NCBI GenBank assembly: GCA_000708835.1
Contig: DF236957.1
Span: 310,001-374,000 of the forward strand
DNA: 64,000 nucleotides
Direction of reading: 5' to 3'
From: Klebsormidium nitens
Taxonomy: Eukaryota; Streptophyta; Klebsormidiophyceae; Klebsormidiales; Klebsormidiaceae
Made by a program: the position numbers and the translations under genes. Shown here piece by piece: positions 46,788-59,500 of this stretch (position 1 is its first letter; each line of letters starts with the position of its first letter). The notes under the pieces are model-generated. The model saw only the letters and a program-made list of their open reading frames with translations. It searched no databases and was not told the origin of the DNA.

Positions 46788-47727
46788 AAAGGGGACAATT
46801 CTGTTGCATGGCAGAGCATGTTTCCTCATGTTTAGATTGAAGAGATCAGACACATCATCGGCTTAGAAGCAGTCGCTGTTCCGGCACGCTTAAATCATTC
46901 TTGCGCAAGGTCATTATTACAGTACGCTTTGGGAGTCATGTTAACCTTTAATTGCTGCTCGCGTGTAATGCATGGTGGACGAATTGCTTTTTTAAAGCTG
47001 AACAGCGTCACGTAGCACGTCATGCATGCGGCTTGTTACCGGCTTGATATTATCATCCCCGACATTCAGCTCACGCATGCAGCTCGCATGGTGCCCCGGG
47101 CCCGTCTTTTTCAGATTCTCGATGCGTTGCAGAAACTACAGTAGGTATGCGTTTTCAATTGCGCCACGAATGGCTTTTGCATGGACTCGCTTTGCGGACA
47201 AAGAGCAATTGATAACAAGATCAATCTGACCGAGGCATCTCGTAATCAAGGTTTGCTCAAACGAGAATCACGTATGTCGTAAGCTCTCTAGTTATACATT
47301 CCCGCGACAGTAACCAATACCTCATTTTACAAGGTTCACATATATTGGCGCTTGAACGACAGTAGTACTTGCGCGTGAATCCTGCAAGATGGGCCAACTT
47401 GACGCCGATGCCATGGTCAATCTGCCCTAGTGACTACCAACTTTATCGTCAGATGATAGGCCGCCGGGAAATGCTCTGCATCCCAAGATTATGTCACTCA
47501 GTCTTTAACTAGGCCTTAGGTGGGCCTAGGTTTTCGTGTGCATGTTCAACTTGGAACCTGGCCTCTTCAATGACAGTGACCGTTGATCTGTACCTGATAC
47601 CAGAAAGCACGCCGTTCGATGAAGTCATGCACGCAGTTTGAGTGGTGATATGTCGGACATCCCATGGTTTTGTTCAACGTCTAGGTACGAGATCAAAGAA
47701 GAGGCGCTTCTCCTTCCGCCTTGCAGC

Positions 47728-49034
47728 ATGGCGGGCGAGCAATTGCGCGAGAAGGGCGGAAGGAACATGCAGAATGGCGGGGCGGGTAGCGACTTTGACA
47801 GCATCTGTCCAGATATTCTGGACTGCATCATGCAGAAGGCAGTGAAGGCTAAACCATCAAGCTTGACGCAGCTGGAACGAGTTAACAGGGCTTTCCAGGA
47901 CTCTGCAAGGCGGTGTTCCAGAACTCTAATCCTTCATCGGCGGTACAGAAAACGGTCGGCATCAGGAAAGCTGGACCCCCTGAAAGGAGAAGATGCATGC
48001 GCAGCACTCTGCAAAGAGATCAGCCTTCGGAGGTCGCTTTCTAAGCTGATTGTCCGAGAAGCCAGTGCATCCCTTAGGTTAGCTCTTTCCAACTGCAAAT
48101 GGAACAGTGTGGAGGCGAGTAGTACCTATGAGAAAGAGATTGCAAAATTCTGTGAGCTGTTCAGGGGGGCAAGAGAATCACTGAGAAGTCTGAACATTGT
48201 GAACGGGGCCTCCTGGAACTATCACGAAGATCTTGAGCAGATTGTGCGAGCTTTTCCGCAGCTCGAGAACTTGACCTTTCGCGGAGAGTGTCGCAGTCGA
48301 TACCGAATACCTGCGAAGGATTCCGTGAAGCATTGCGCCAGCCTGGAGTTTGCTAACAAGGCTCTCAGTAGGCTGGACTTCTCTGACATACCCTTTGATC
48401 ATATGGCAGACGTTGATTCGCATCTACCAGCTTGCCTTCAAAACCTTCGTTCCTTGAGGCTGAGGTGCCTATTTCATGTGTCCCTCAGCGACCCTGCTTA
48501 CGACAACAGCCTCTCCCCCCTAAGGCTTCTCAGAACTCTGCGGCTCAACGTGGGGCTCACCGTGTGGCCCGGCGGATTGACGTCTAAGCTCCAGGAGGTG
48601 GCGAAGTACTGCCCCTCTTTGCAGCGTCTCGTAATGCACGCAAGCCCCTATTCCACCGATTCGTGTACCGGGGTGCGGGCCGGGGGCAGGTCCTGAACTT
48701 TCCTGATCTTTCTGACAAGTGCCCCGAATTGGAGCGGCTGTTGATCAGTCGAAGCGAGGTGGTATCCGGAGCCGACTTCTCAGAGCTTGTGCTTCTACAC
48801 TGCGGCCCAAATGCATTGAATCTGAAGAAACTTTATTCGAAGATTCTCATTCTCGAAGACGCCGACCTGTGTGAAGAAAAGTGCGGCCCCTTCTGCTCGG
48901 TGATTGGGGTTTGTTGTGTATTCTCGCAATTTGCTCCATTGATTGACTGGGACGATCCCGAAACCCAGGAACGACTTCTGGGCAAAGCGGAGGCTGTCCA
49001 GCTTTGGTGCGAAGCTTATTGTCAAGGAGGATAA
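47728..49034 (+). pseudogene. F-box/LRR-like gene, copy A, with C-terminal frameshift
   Basis: ATG at 47728 (MAGEQLREKGG). A first ATG at 47650 is also in frame, but copy B supports the later one. An F-box-like stretch SICPDILDCIMQKAVKAKPS and LERVNRAFQDSARRCS is followed by LRR-like segments (EQIVRAFPQLENLTFRG; LSRLDFSDIPFDHMADVDSH; LPACLQNLRSLRLRC). The frame ends at TGA 48694-48696. The remaining 110 or so residues (FPDLSDKCPELERLLISRSE through IDWDDPETQERLLGKAEAVQ) continue in another frame to 49034. Against copy B there is a net 5-nt insertion near 48640-48690. Unless there is unseen splicing, copy A makes a truncated protein. F-box/LRR proteins select substrates for SCF ubiquitin ligases. 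Confidence 0.7.
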
Positions 49035-49376
49035 AGATGGACAAGGCACTGAGAAGCGGGGAGCATGAACGGCGGTAGAGCCTGCGTTCGTTCATCAAAG
49101 TCATCGGCTCACGTACTGTATTTTGGACTCACTTAGGGGATGATATCAAAAAAGGATGGGGGGATGGCTGGCAGATGGTAAAAATTAGATTGCTCAAGGA
49201 CGAGTCCATGCATTCGGAACTTCCAATGTAGACGCTGTAGGTCCGAGCATGAACTGAAGTACCTTCGGCCATTGCATGCGCTTGTGAGTTCTTAAGTTGT
49301 TATAGAAACGCAACCATGGCGGCATGGTATGAACACGCAGAAAGGCGTCAACGGTTTGGAGCTATAGGAGGGATAA

Positions 49377-49386
49377 GTATATAAAA
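49377..49386 (+). promoter_or_regulatory. TATA-box-like element
   Basis: TATATAAAAG in the spacer between the two duplicated units is a textbook plant TATA sequence. No transcript start or gene can be tied to it with confidence; the next downstream gene part is the truncated HAD-like exon copy. Confidence 0.25.
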
Positions 49387-49614
49387 GTGGTTCATGGAAC
49401 GGAAGGAAGCTTGATTACTAGTAAACAAATAGCTTTGGTCCGTTCGAAACTGTGTGATAGATTTCCTTGGCATGCGCAGCTTACCGTACACCTATGGCAT
49501 GGATCGCCTATACCGTACTGCATGAGCAATTTACGTTAAGATTGCCGCGATTCAATGAATTCAAGCCCTGTTGGGACACGATACTGAACCAAAGTCATTT
49601 TGAGCTTTGCAGCC

Positions 49615-49915
49615 CTGTCAGATGACGCCTTACGTGCGCGTACGACACCTTTCTTCGACATGACGTCGGCTAATGCGGAGGAGATAGCAACGTCGAACGG
49701 CGTTGACCGGCTGAAGCAGTGATTGGCAATCGACGATGAAAACCTGGGGGCTCGGGAAGCGGTCTCCCGGGGCCGGGGGAGCATTCTAGGGTGGAAGATG
49801 TGCCCGGGTTAAAGGCCGTGGTGGAAGATTTGAACGGAATGTCGTAACCGCGGAAAACGATGATAGGAAGCGCGCATCTGCTTCAGCCGACAACGAGGTC
49901 TTTTCTCAGGGTAGG
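49615..49915 (+). pseudogene. Truncated, disabled copy of the HAD-like gene's last exon
   Basis: It matches 46450-46787 (for example GAACGGCGTTGACCGGCTGA and GATGTGCCCGGGTTAAAGGC) but carries a TGA where copy 1 has TGG (GCAGTGATTGG), a TAA at GTCGTAACC, and a deletion around 49770. It lacks all earlier exons and came with the 3.1-kb duplication. Confidence 0.85.
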
Positions 49916-50768
49916 TATGAAGATATCAGGCACAACATCTCATGAGCAGTCGCTGTTCCGGCACGCTGAAATCCATCTTGCGCAAGTTCATTGCTTCCTT
50001 GCTCAGTCCTTATATATTATCTTTTTGGAGTCCAGTTGGTTGCATTGCTGCTCGCGTACATTGACGTGGACGGATCTTTGCGGAGGTGCGTCATATGAAT
50101 GCGGCTGGTTACCCTTGACATTGTTATCCGCAAAATTCAACTCAGCTCGCGGGGCCCCTGCCTTCTAGCTTTAGGTTTTTCAACGCGTTGCAGAAGCTAC
50201 AGGGGGTCGGCGTTTTCATGCGCCACGAATGGTTTTGGATTCGCTATGAGGACAAAGGACCTTCATTACATACTCAATCTGACTGAGGCATCTTATTTAG
50301 ACGTTTTGCAAACGAGATTCACGTTTCTCATATGGTCTCTCGTTATACAATCCCGTGTCGGACAGGAAACGATACCTTATTTTACAAGATCCACATGGCG
50401 CTTGAAGGACAGTAGTAAGCTTGCATTTGTCCTGTAAGATGGGCCATGTTGAGGCCGATGGTCGATCTGGCCCAGCTGTGACTACTTTATCGTCAGATTT
50501 GATAGGCCGGAAAACGCTCTGCAAGATGCCAAACGTCTGTGATATCCCAACATCAAAAGTAATTCAGTCTAGGCCTATAGTGCGTGCATGTTTACTAGGA
50601 ACCTGGCCTCTTCACTAATCGTCGATCTTAGTAGAAAGCACGCTGTTCGATATTGACGTCATCCACGCGGTTCGATTGACTGATGAACCTTGATCAGTGC
50701 ATCCCATGCTTTTGTTCAACGTCTAGGCTCGAGATCAAGAAAAGGCGCTTCCCCTTCCGCCTTGCAGC

Positions 50769-52071
50769 ATGGAGGGCGAGCAAGTGCGCAAGAAGGGCGG
50801 CACAAACATGCAGATTGGCGGAGCGGGTCGCGACTTTGACAGCATCTGTCCAGATATTCTGGACTGCATTATGTAGAAGGCGCGGAAGGCCAAACCATCA
50901 AGCTTGAAGCAACTGGAACGAGTCAAAAGAGCTTTCCGGGGACTCTGCAAGGCGGTGTTCTAGCACCTTGATCCTTCGCCGATTCAAGGGACAACTGACG
51001 TCAGGAAACCCGGTCCCGCTGAGAGGAGCAGATTCATGCGCAGCGCTCTGCAGAGGGATGAGCCTTCGGACGTCGCTTTCTAAGCTGGTTGTCCGCGAAG
51101 GCAGTGAATTCCTTACAGTAGCTCTCTCCAATTGCAGATGGAAGAGTGTGGAGGCAAGCACCTCTGAAACATTGCTCCCAAGATTCTGTGAGCTGTACAC
51201 AGGATCAAAAGAGTCATTGGGAAGGCTTGAGATTGTGCTAACTGGAGTGTCGTGGAACTATTACAAAGTCCTCGAGCAGATTGTGAGAGCCTTTCCAAAG
51301 CTTGAGAACTTGACCCTCCGCGGAAAGCGACATCAATCTCTGTCATCCGGAGGGCCTGGTTCTTCTATTCATCGCGCCAATCTGGAGAATGCCAACACCT
51401 CTCTTATTTGCTTGGACTTCTCTGACATACCCTTTGACGATATGGCAGACGTTGCCTTGCACTTACCAGCTTGTCTACAAAACCTCCATTCCCTGAGGCT
51501 GTCGTGCAACATCCACGCACCCGATTCTGGATATGCGTACCGAACGTTGCTTGGTTCTGATATCAGCCTCTTATCCCTGTGGCGTCTGAAGACCTTGCGG
51601 CTCGACGCGTGGAGCGAAAAACAGAACTTTGCGTTTAGGCTTGGAAGAATGGCGAACGCGTGCCGATCTTTGCAGCGTCTCGTGCTGAACGCAAGCCCCG
51701 AAACGACGGAGTTCCTTAGCTTTGGCAAGCGGCCCTTCCTGAGGTTTCCCGACGTTCCTAACGATTTCCCGGAGTTGGAGCAGCTGCTGATAAGTCGAAT
51801 CGAGATAGTAAGCGGAGCCGAATATTCAGAGCTCCTGCTTGAACACTGCGGCCTCACTGCAGGGAAGGCAGCAGTCAAAAAGAAGATCCTCATCCTTCAA
51901 GACGAACGCTGTGAGCAAGTGTGTGGCCCATCGTGCTTGGTGACCGCTTTTCGTTGTATTCTTCCACAGTATGCTTCCTGGATCAATTGGGACGATCCTA
52001 GGACCAAGAAACGAGCACTTGGGAAAGCGGAGGTGGTGAAAGTGTGGTGCGAAATATTTCTGTCAAGCTGA
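50769..52071 (+). pseudogene. F-box/LRR-like gene, copy B, with broken N-terminal F-box
   Basis: The ATG at 50769 corresponds to the start of copy A. The F-box frame hits TAG at 50874-50876 (ATT ATG TAG, where copy A has ATG CAG) and then a one-base insertion in a G run near 50938. From about 50968 to TGA/TAG-free 52071 the frame is fully open for about 360 codons: CAALCRGMSLRTSLSKLVVR, EQIVRAFPKLENLTLRG, ICLDFSDIPFDDMADVALHL, FPDVPNDFPELEQLLISRIE, SWINWDDPRTKKRALGKAEV. An internal ATG at 51058 could start an F-box-less LRR protein. Its lesions lie where copy A is intact, and the reverse holds for copy A. Confidence 0.7.
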
Positions 52072-52239
52072 CCAGTACTAGATGGACAAGGCACTGAATG
52101 GCGGGAAAGCGAACCTGGTAGAGCACTCTCTTCGTCTTGTTGTCGTTGCATCTGGTCTCGAGAATCTGGGAGTTAGCGAGTGGGAAAGAGGAGAAGGGGC
52201 GGACGGCTGGGCAAATGGTGTAAAGGCGAGACAATAATT

Positions 52240-53512
52240 AAAGCCGGATCCGAGAATGCTGATACAAGCGACCTTCCCAGCAGCAAATGAGCTTTTCCAA
52301 TACATGCTTAATAGATGTGAGATAGGTCTTGAGACGCGGACGAACGTTTGAAGGATTTTTAAAAAAATCGGGAGATCTAGCCTGCTCAAGGCTTCCAGCA
52401 TGTATGGATGCTCAACTTGAGGACTCAAGACTTGACACGCCTCCAACTAGTACTGATGTGAATTGCTCCCACCAGGTGGCTTGAGGATGACTGGCACGCG
52501 CATGGCCTCGCGTGCCTTCGTGGAATTGTAAACATATCAAGGCTGAAGAGCTGCTAGTTGCAGAGGCACGTGGTGCACATGAGACGGTACACGTATCCTA
52601 CTAGTATTAGCTTGCAAATTTGCTTCTTGTACATGTTCGGCGGCTCACGTGGGCATGCACTTCCTCAAGTATGTTTACGCTTGTGACGTTGCAATACGAG
52701 GTTTCCTACTAAGTACAGGCAACGTATACTGCATGGACCTTGCGCTGGCCATGGGCTTCTGCACATTCAATGTCGACTGAATGCATCCTATATACGTACG
52801 GCTATACCAATGATCACTTGCTCGATGGCAATTCAGCATGAAAGTTGGGGCTCCCTCTCAACTTACAGCCTACCAGGTTCGCCAGCCTAGCAGCTGCTGC
52901 TACACATATCTTGCAAGCTTAAGCCCGGATCATGTTTAATGCAAACCATTCTGCATTTCCGGCGGTCAGTGGCGCCGCCATGGTAGCGAATGACCATCAC
53001 AACTAAAGTACAGGCCTGCATCCGACAAATGAATTTTTACGAGGATTCGATGTTGCTACTACAATGACAAGTATGTACAGAGCACTCAACTTGAGTGTTT
53101 GCAATTCTAGCCACCTAACGTGGCACGCCTCTGCTACCTCCAACCCCAACCTATTTTGACCCCAGAGTTGTCTCCAAATGATAATATACAACGAGATATG
53201 TTATTCTGACAGCAGACAAGCCCCCCGGGCATCTGGGATTGTTGACTGTCTGCTAGAACAGCAATTCTTTCCTGTCGGTCCCCAAAGTCTCCGCTCCTGC
53301 CAAACCCTTAAAAAGCGTACTCAATCAACCCATTCCCAATCTTATCTAGTCTCCATAATCTGCTCGTTCCATTCCGTGACTCTCGAGCCCCCAAGGCAAA
53401 GTCAAATTCCCGTCAATACATCGCAGAATTTACCAGTGCTCTCAACGCACTAACACCCTGTATACCAATGGTTACGACTTCCATCAACCCGGTTCTCTTA
53501 AGCCGGTCTCCG
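52240..53512. other. Intergenic region
   Basis: No exon is supported on either strand. The right part (53200-53510) is the probable 3' UTR of the GH63 gene, which ends at 53513. Confidence 0.4.
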
Positions 53513-56500
53513 TCATTTCTTGACCGGTGTGGCGGTCCAGCTGGCACCGAGCTCCTTCTTCGGTCCGTGCATTTTGGATCCGACCGCGATCGCCGCGGGC
53601 CGGTCCATCCACGCGAGTGACATGGCCGCGGTCCACGAGAAGTCGTGCCCGCCCTCCCCTTCCCCGGTCACCGGGTTGAAGTACTCGAACAAACCCGATT
53701 CGCTCGTCAGCGCAATCGAGTGGTCCTTGATGCGGTTTGCAAGCGCGTCGTACCTGAGGAGGATTCGCAGAGCGTTAGGTTTCGTACAACTGAGATCTTT
53801 AGAGAGCCTCTTCGTCGACAGTCTTATCGTCCTTCTTATATTTCCCGTACCATCGGAGGAAACGAAGATCCTTGCGTTTGGATCCTGTATCAGCCATTGT
53901 GCGCAGTAAAGGGTGACCTTGGAGAGTTTCATTGCTCATCGTCCACCGACTACGAGCAGAAATCTCGGTTGGGAAAGGTGTTGCCCGAGCAGATTGGATC
54001 ACACTTGTCCCACACAAACAGCAAACCTTGGCGGATAGGTCGAAACATAGGCGGATGCATAGGTTAACCAAGCATGCAAGAGCAAAACTACTCGCACGTC
54101 AGGTTAAAGCCCGACTGACATTGACGAGTGTCAGTCAAAATTAACGAAGGTGTCACGCCTAAGCCCTTTCCAAATCCTTCACACATGCCGGGTTCGGACG
54201 GAAGAGCATCCACGAACAGGACAACAAAGTCCCGACTCCTTGAGTCCCTTCAAAGCAGACAAGGAAAATAAGGCATATGAACGGACAGTAAACGTAACAC
54301 GAACAATCCAGCGCAACCGAGACGCACCCGTAGTGTTTGAGCCCGTTCGAGATCATCCAGTTGATGATGATCCAGACGGGTCCCCGCCAGTAGCGCAGCG
54401 GCTCGAAGCGCGGGTCCGCGGGGTCCATGCTCGGCACGCCGTACTTGACCTGCTCCAGCCACTGCTCGAGAGTACGCACGAGCCGCGCTGCGCGCTTCTC
54501 GCTTACGACGCCTGCACGGGTACAGAGTTGTGCTTTGTTCCTTTTTTTGTGGGCACTTTTCTTGTATGTGTTCTCTGTTTTGACTTCAGCCAAAAAGCGA
54601 CGCTTGACCTGCTCCAACCACCGCTTCAAGGTGCGGACCAGCCACGCTGCGCGCTTCTCGCTTACTACGCCTGCACGGGTGCTAGATCGTGGTTATTTTC
54701 CTTGACTTGATAGGTTTGCACTCCTCTTATTTCTGTTTTCTTTCTGTCAATTCTCAAAAAAAGCGGTGCTTGACCTGCTCCAACACCGTTCCAGAGTGGG
54801 GCACGAGCCGCGCTGCGCGCTTCTCACTTTCTACGCCTGCACGGATACATACTTTAGCTCCTGTTCCTTGAAAGGTGTCACTTTTCTCGTTTCTCTCCTA
54901 TTTGTAGACTACAAGGAAAAACGGTGCTTTCCCTGCTCCGACCACCGCCCCAGAGTGCGCAGCAGCCGCGCCGCGCGCTTCTCACTTACTACGCCTGCAC
55001 GAACACGGACTTCTGCTCTACTTCTGGTGTCATTTCTCTACTTTCTTCTCCTATCTATGTACTTCAACCATAAAAGCAGTGCTTAATTGTTCTGCTTTTT
55101 CTGGTCTGCCTCCAACCGCAGGTGGAACCGGTTCTGTCTCATTCTTGCCACCCTCAAGAGAACCTCGACGCGCTGACAAACTGGGCGATCGATATGCCAC
55201 AGCTTCTTTGTGTTCTTCAGCTTTTTCTGCGGTAATCAACGCAGACGGTAGGATCTTACCAACTTTAGATTCGCAGGGAGCCTTGAGCTGATAAACGGTA
55301 CGGTTCTTTCAAACCTTTCATAACCGCAAGAAACCCTGAGCCGACGGCCTAGTCTAGGAGACCCTGGACTACGCCGATGAATGGTTTCCAATTGATATGT
55401 CCATAGAATGGTGATTCGTACTGCCTTGCTCCAAGGCTTGAAAATTACCCGAAGACTCGTCGTCGACATATGATACCCACCGGCGAACAGAGGGAGGAAG
55501 CCCGCCGAGATGGCTGCGGGGCAGAGCTTCCCGGTGATCTGGTCCCGGCACTTGTAGATGCCCGCCTCCTCGTCCCACAGGCTTTCAAAGCCCTGGAAGC
55601 CCTTGTCCAGCCACGCGTCGATCTCGGCGACCACTTCCTGCCTGCAACGGGGCAGAATAACGGCGCTCAGCTCAACCGGTGCAAATGGTGCTGCTTGAAG
55701 CGGAAAGTGCTGAGTATTTCCCTCCGTCCAACGTACTCGACGAGAATGAAGGGAGCGAAACGATAAGGCTTGACCAGAACCCCCAACGGCAGAAGTGACC
55801 GGTGGAATCTGCCTCCAAGAAGGTGAGGCAGCGTAACCGTTGCAAAAACGTTCACACGAAGCGAACGAAACCGTGAAACCTGTATGCAAAATCAAATTCA
55901 CACGAGAGCCGGATTGTGTTGCAATCTGGAGTTGTTATTCAAATTGGACGAATAACGACTCCAGTCTGCAACATCTACCCTCGGGCTTCCTGTAGGGTTA
56001 GGATAGCGTTCTGCATCTACTCTGGTTCAGAAGGGGCGAAACGGGCGAAACGGGCGAAACGGCTCAAAAGAAGGTGGGCACTTCAAGCGTGACCTTCGAT
56101 CTCAACAGGCAGACACATTTTCTCGAGTTCTTTTGTTGAAGTTCTGCAGTCTGAGTGGTGTGAATGCACACCTGCCCAGCTTGATGGCGAGCCACCGGAG
56201 GTCCCGGTTGGCCCGGAAGAGGATGCAGTTGACGCACAGGTCCGTCACTCGGAACGGCGAGATGTGGTACAGCTTGTCGGGGTCGTAGAAGTTGGCGTTC
56301 TTGAAGCGGTACAGCAGCGTCAAGTAGTGGTCGTACCTGCAGGCAAGCAACTGGCTTAAGTCGTCACGGTTTCATATTCGCTTCAGAGTCCCTTGGGCCT
56401 TGATTACCCCCTGAAAATATCTTTGATACAGCCTTGATACGTACGCCAAACCAGATCGCTCCAGATGTATTAGACGGACCCTCGGGACCCGCCAACGTTT

Positions 56501-59500
56501 CATAGTCAATAATGAGGACGAGAAGGGTGCTCACAGCATCAAGGTTCGCTTGAAGCTGCGAACTTACCGACCAACTTTTCGGAATAAAAATGCCTGGACC
56601 ACGAAAGAGCCCTACGCCACAATCCTCAGAAAGTGCCACGTTGGGGAAGTCAGGATGCTTGAGGCAGACAACAAAAAAGTCACCGGCTCATTACACAGCC
56701 ACAATAGAACACCATTCAAACTTCTGCCAGGGTTTCGTCAAAGCTTAGGATATTCTCCTTGCGCCAAAGTCACGTCTGCTCAAACCATTTACTGAGAGGT
56801 TGAGTCCACTCAAATCTTTCTCGGTAGATCTTCAGAAGCACGAAGTTCAGCTCGCAGTGCATCTGGCCTTCTACAATTTTTGAGAGCTTTTCCTGACGTA
56901 CTTAAATCCTTCCCTTCTACTCTCTCTTGCTTGGTTTCGCTTAAAACTCAAATAAGCTGCTCACGTTTCTTTGGTCGGCCGCATCTCCGGGTGCACGTGG
57001 TTCAGGTCGCACCGCACGTACGGCTGCAGGTTGTCGACCGGGAAGCGCATCGGCTCGTCCCACGCGGGGCTGTTGTCCATGCCCGACTCCCACGGGTGCA
57101 GAATGGCGACGACGCCCGTGTTGAACGGGTCACGCGCCTTGTAGAACCACCGGTGCCACGCCAGCAACTAGGGGGGCGCGAGAGAAGATCAGCGCAAGTC
57201 AATACCCCGCTTCCGTTCGTTTTGGAGCGGTGCAATTTGAGAGGATGTAGGGTGGAGTCTGAAGAAGTTCAGAAGGACCAGTGTTGCACAGGTTGTGCGC
57301 CTCGCAGAGTAACGTGAGCAACGAGGAGGGGTTGAAGAAGTTTCAGAGTGTTTAGCTAGTTTCCCAATTCTGTTGTCGTCTGAACAAAAGCTTTCGAAGT
57401 CGAAGGGCTTGGAAGATCCGGTTGGGGTGGATGAGGAGGATCGGGGTTGAACGGTTGCGTGCCTTGTAGAACCACCGGTGCCACGCCGGCAACTAGATTG
57501 GGGCGAGGATTCAGCACTCCTTGAATGTTTCAATCCAAAGCGTTTCAGCATTTCCAGCTTTCGTTGTTCTCTGGTGAGGAAACCGTAAAGGCCTGCAGAG
57601 GCTCTTGGGTTGCGATGGTGAAGAAGGATGAGTGATAAACGTGATGCTCGTATTGTGAGACCACTGATGCGAAAACGAGAAAAGAGGAGGGCGGGAGGAA
57701 ACTGATAACATTTTGTTCTTTCCATTTACGGTCACCGTTGTCTTCAAAACTCGTGAAAAGTTGTAAGCGTAAAGAAGGATCGGATCGGATCGGACGGAGA
57801 GCACGCGCCTTGTAGAACCACCGGTGCCACGCTAGCAACTAGAGGAGGGGGTGCGGTTTCGAGTTGGGATGGTACAAAAGAACCGACATAAAACGCATTG
57901 CAAGCCATGACGGACCATCACTGCCCAAGATTTTTTTCGAGCTTATGACAGTCGTGGTTGTTGATAGTTTGAGCACGGAAACGACGTGATTGGAAGGATT
58001 AGCAGTGCGGAATTCCGCGGTGTTGTTGAAGCATGGCAAAGGCATTCGCGACCAGCTCCCAAACGGTAAAAATCACACTGTGCCGTCCAACGCTTTCATC
58101 CGGCTCTTAGGGCCAAAGTTTCTAGCAACGGCGGTGACATCCAGCCAACCTCAGTCTCAATCCTAAGACGAAACGCAACCAAACATCGGCAGAGGATGTT
58201 AGTGCTCGGTGCGCTCTCACCGGCATGCGGGCGCGGCCTGAGAAGAAGAACGGAAGGGGAGTTTCACCTTTGGGAAGAGCTTCCCGGCTTCGGACATGGC
58301 GAGCAGGGGGTCGTCCGCGTGCTCGTACAGAAACCGCACGCTCATTGCTGCCACCGGGGGCTGCGTGATACCTGCCCAACGATCACAAGTGCAAGTGTCA
58401 AAGAAAACGACGTCTACCCACTTCTGGTTGGACGAGCCTAATGAATTGTGTGTTCTCAAAGAATGAAAGACCGTGATACGTACATTCACCGAACATATTT
58501 CTCAGAGCACAGACAGGTTGATTCTCTGTAAAGATGGTCTTTGACCATGATTCATTGGGTGCAGGCAAAGTGTGATACTCTCGAAAAGGGAAACGCATGC
58601 TCCGAACTTGTGCTCATACGATGAATCCTGCGCTCTCAACCGCCTGGAGTCAGGTCGTTGTATGAAGATCTCCCCGCCTGCATGCCTGATGCCAGCCCAA
58701 CACCATCTGAAACATTCCCTGGTTGAAAAAGACAACCGAACTCATTCGCAAAGAAGAAAACTTCGTACTTGGAAGGAACTCCGGTTCTCCTCACCTGTTG
58801 ACTTGCTGGGCTTTTCCTTCGTGCCCCAGATCTCCGGCCCCGGAAAATACGTAGTACTCGGCTTATGAAACACGATCGAAGGAACCATTCCGTCCTCCCA
58901 CTGCCCCGAGAAAAGGGACTCGATTTCCTGCCAGGCACGAGCCTCGTCGAAAACGGCCCACCCCGAGGCCACGATCGCCGAGTCCCAGTTCCACTGGAAA
59001 GGGTAGAGGCCGTGCGCGGGGACAGTGTAGCCGCCCAGGTCGTTGTGTCGGAGGACCTGTGAGTGGGAGCAAGTCCTGGATGTTGACACCGAAATCTCAA
59101 GTTCTGGAACGAAACCTTGGAGAATGCGGTTTGCGTTCATACGAAGGGGTAGAGGCCTTGCTTCAATAACAAATCCCTCAGACCGTTGTCTGAAGGACCT
59201 GCAAGTGGAGGAGCTTTTGGAGGAGAATCAGCTCTTGACATAGATTTGAATGACTTGCAAAAAGCCCTCGAAGTTTCGCATGCGGTGGAGGGGTTGAAGG
59301 TGGTGCACGCCGATGGTGAAGCGGCCCATGTGATTATTTTGTGAGACCAAGAGAGAGAGCAAGGTCAAAACTTAACACGCAATGCGCAGCCGCTGGAAGG
59401 TGACCTCACAGATGCGGGGCCTTGGGTGGCTCACTTTGAGCAACCATTCGAAAGGATCTTCCGCCTGCAAGCAACACCTGGCGGCAGGGGGGAGTTGTTG

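Larger units (their letters stand above)
46445..52235 (+). repeat. Tandem segmental duplication, about 3.1 kb unit
   Basis: Unit 1 (about 46445-49190) and unit 2 (about 49615-52235) align in order: the last exon of the HAD-like gene, its 3' flank (shared GCAGTCGCTGTTCCGGCACG at about 46870 and 49950), the upstream region of the F-box gene, and the F-box/LRR gene with its 3' flank (shared GATGGACAAGGCACTGA at 49035 and 52081). Similarity is high in the F-box N-terminal part and lower in the C-terminal part. Confidence 0.88.

Noticed and set aside
54602-55115. Plus-strand protein with repeated TCSNHR..ARFSLTTPAR units
   Set aside because: The frames are the complement of GH63 exon-edge copies on the minus strand; the repeat comes from the array.
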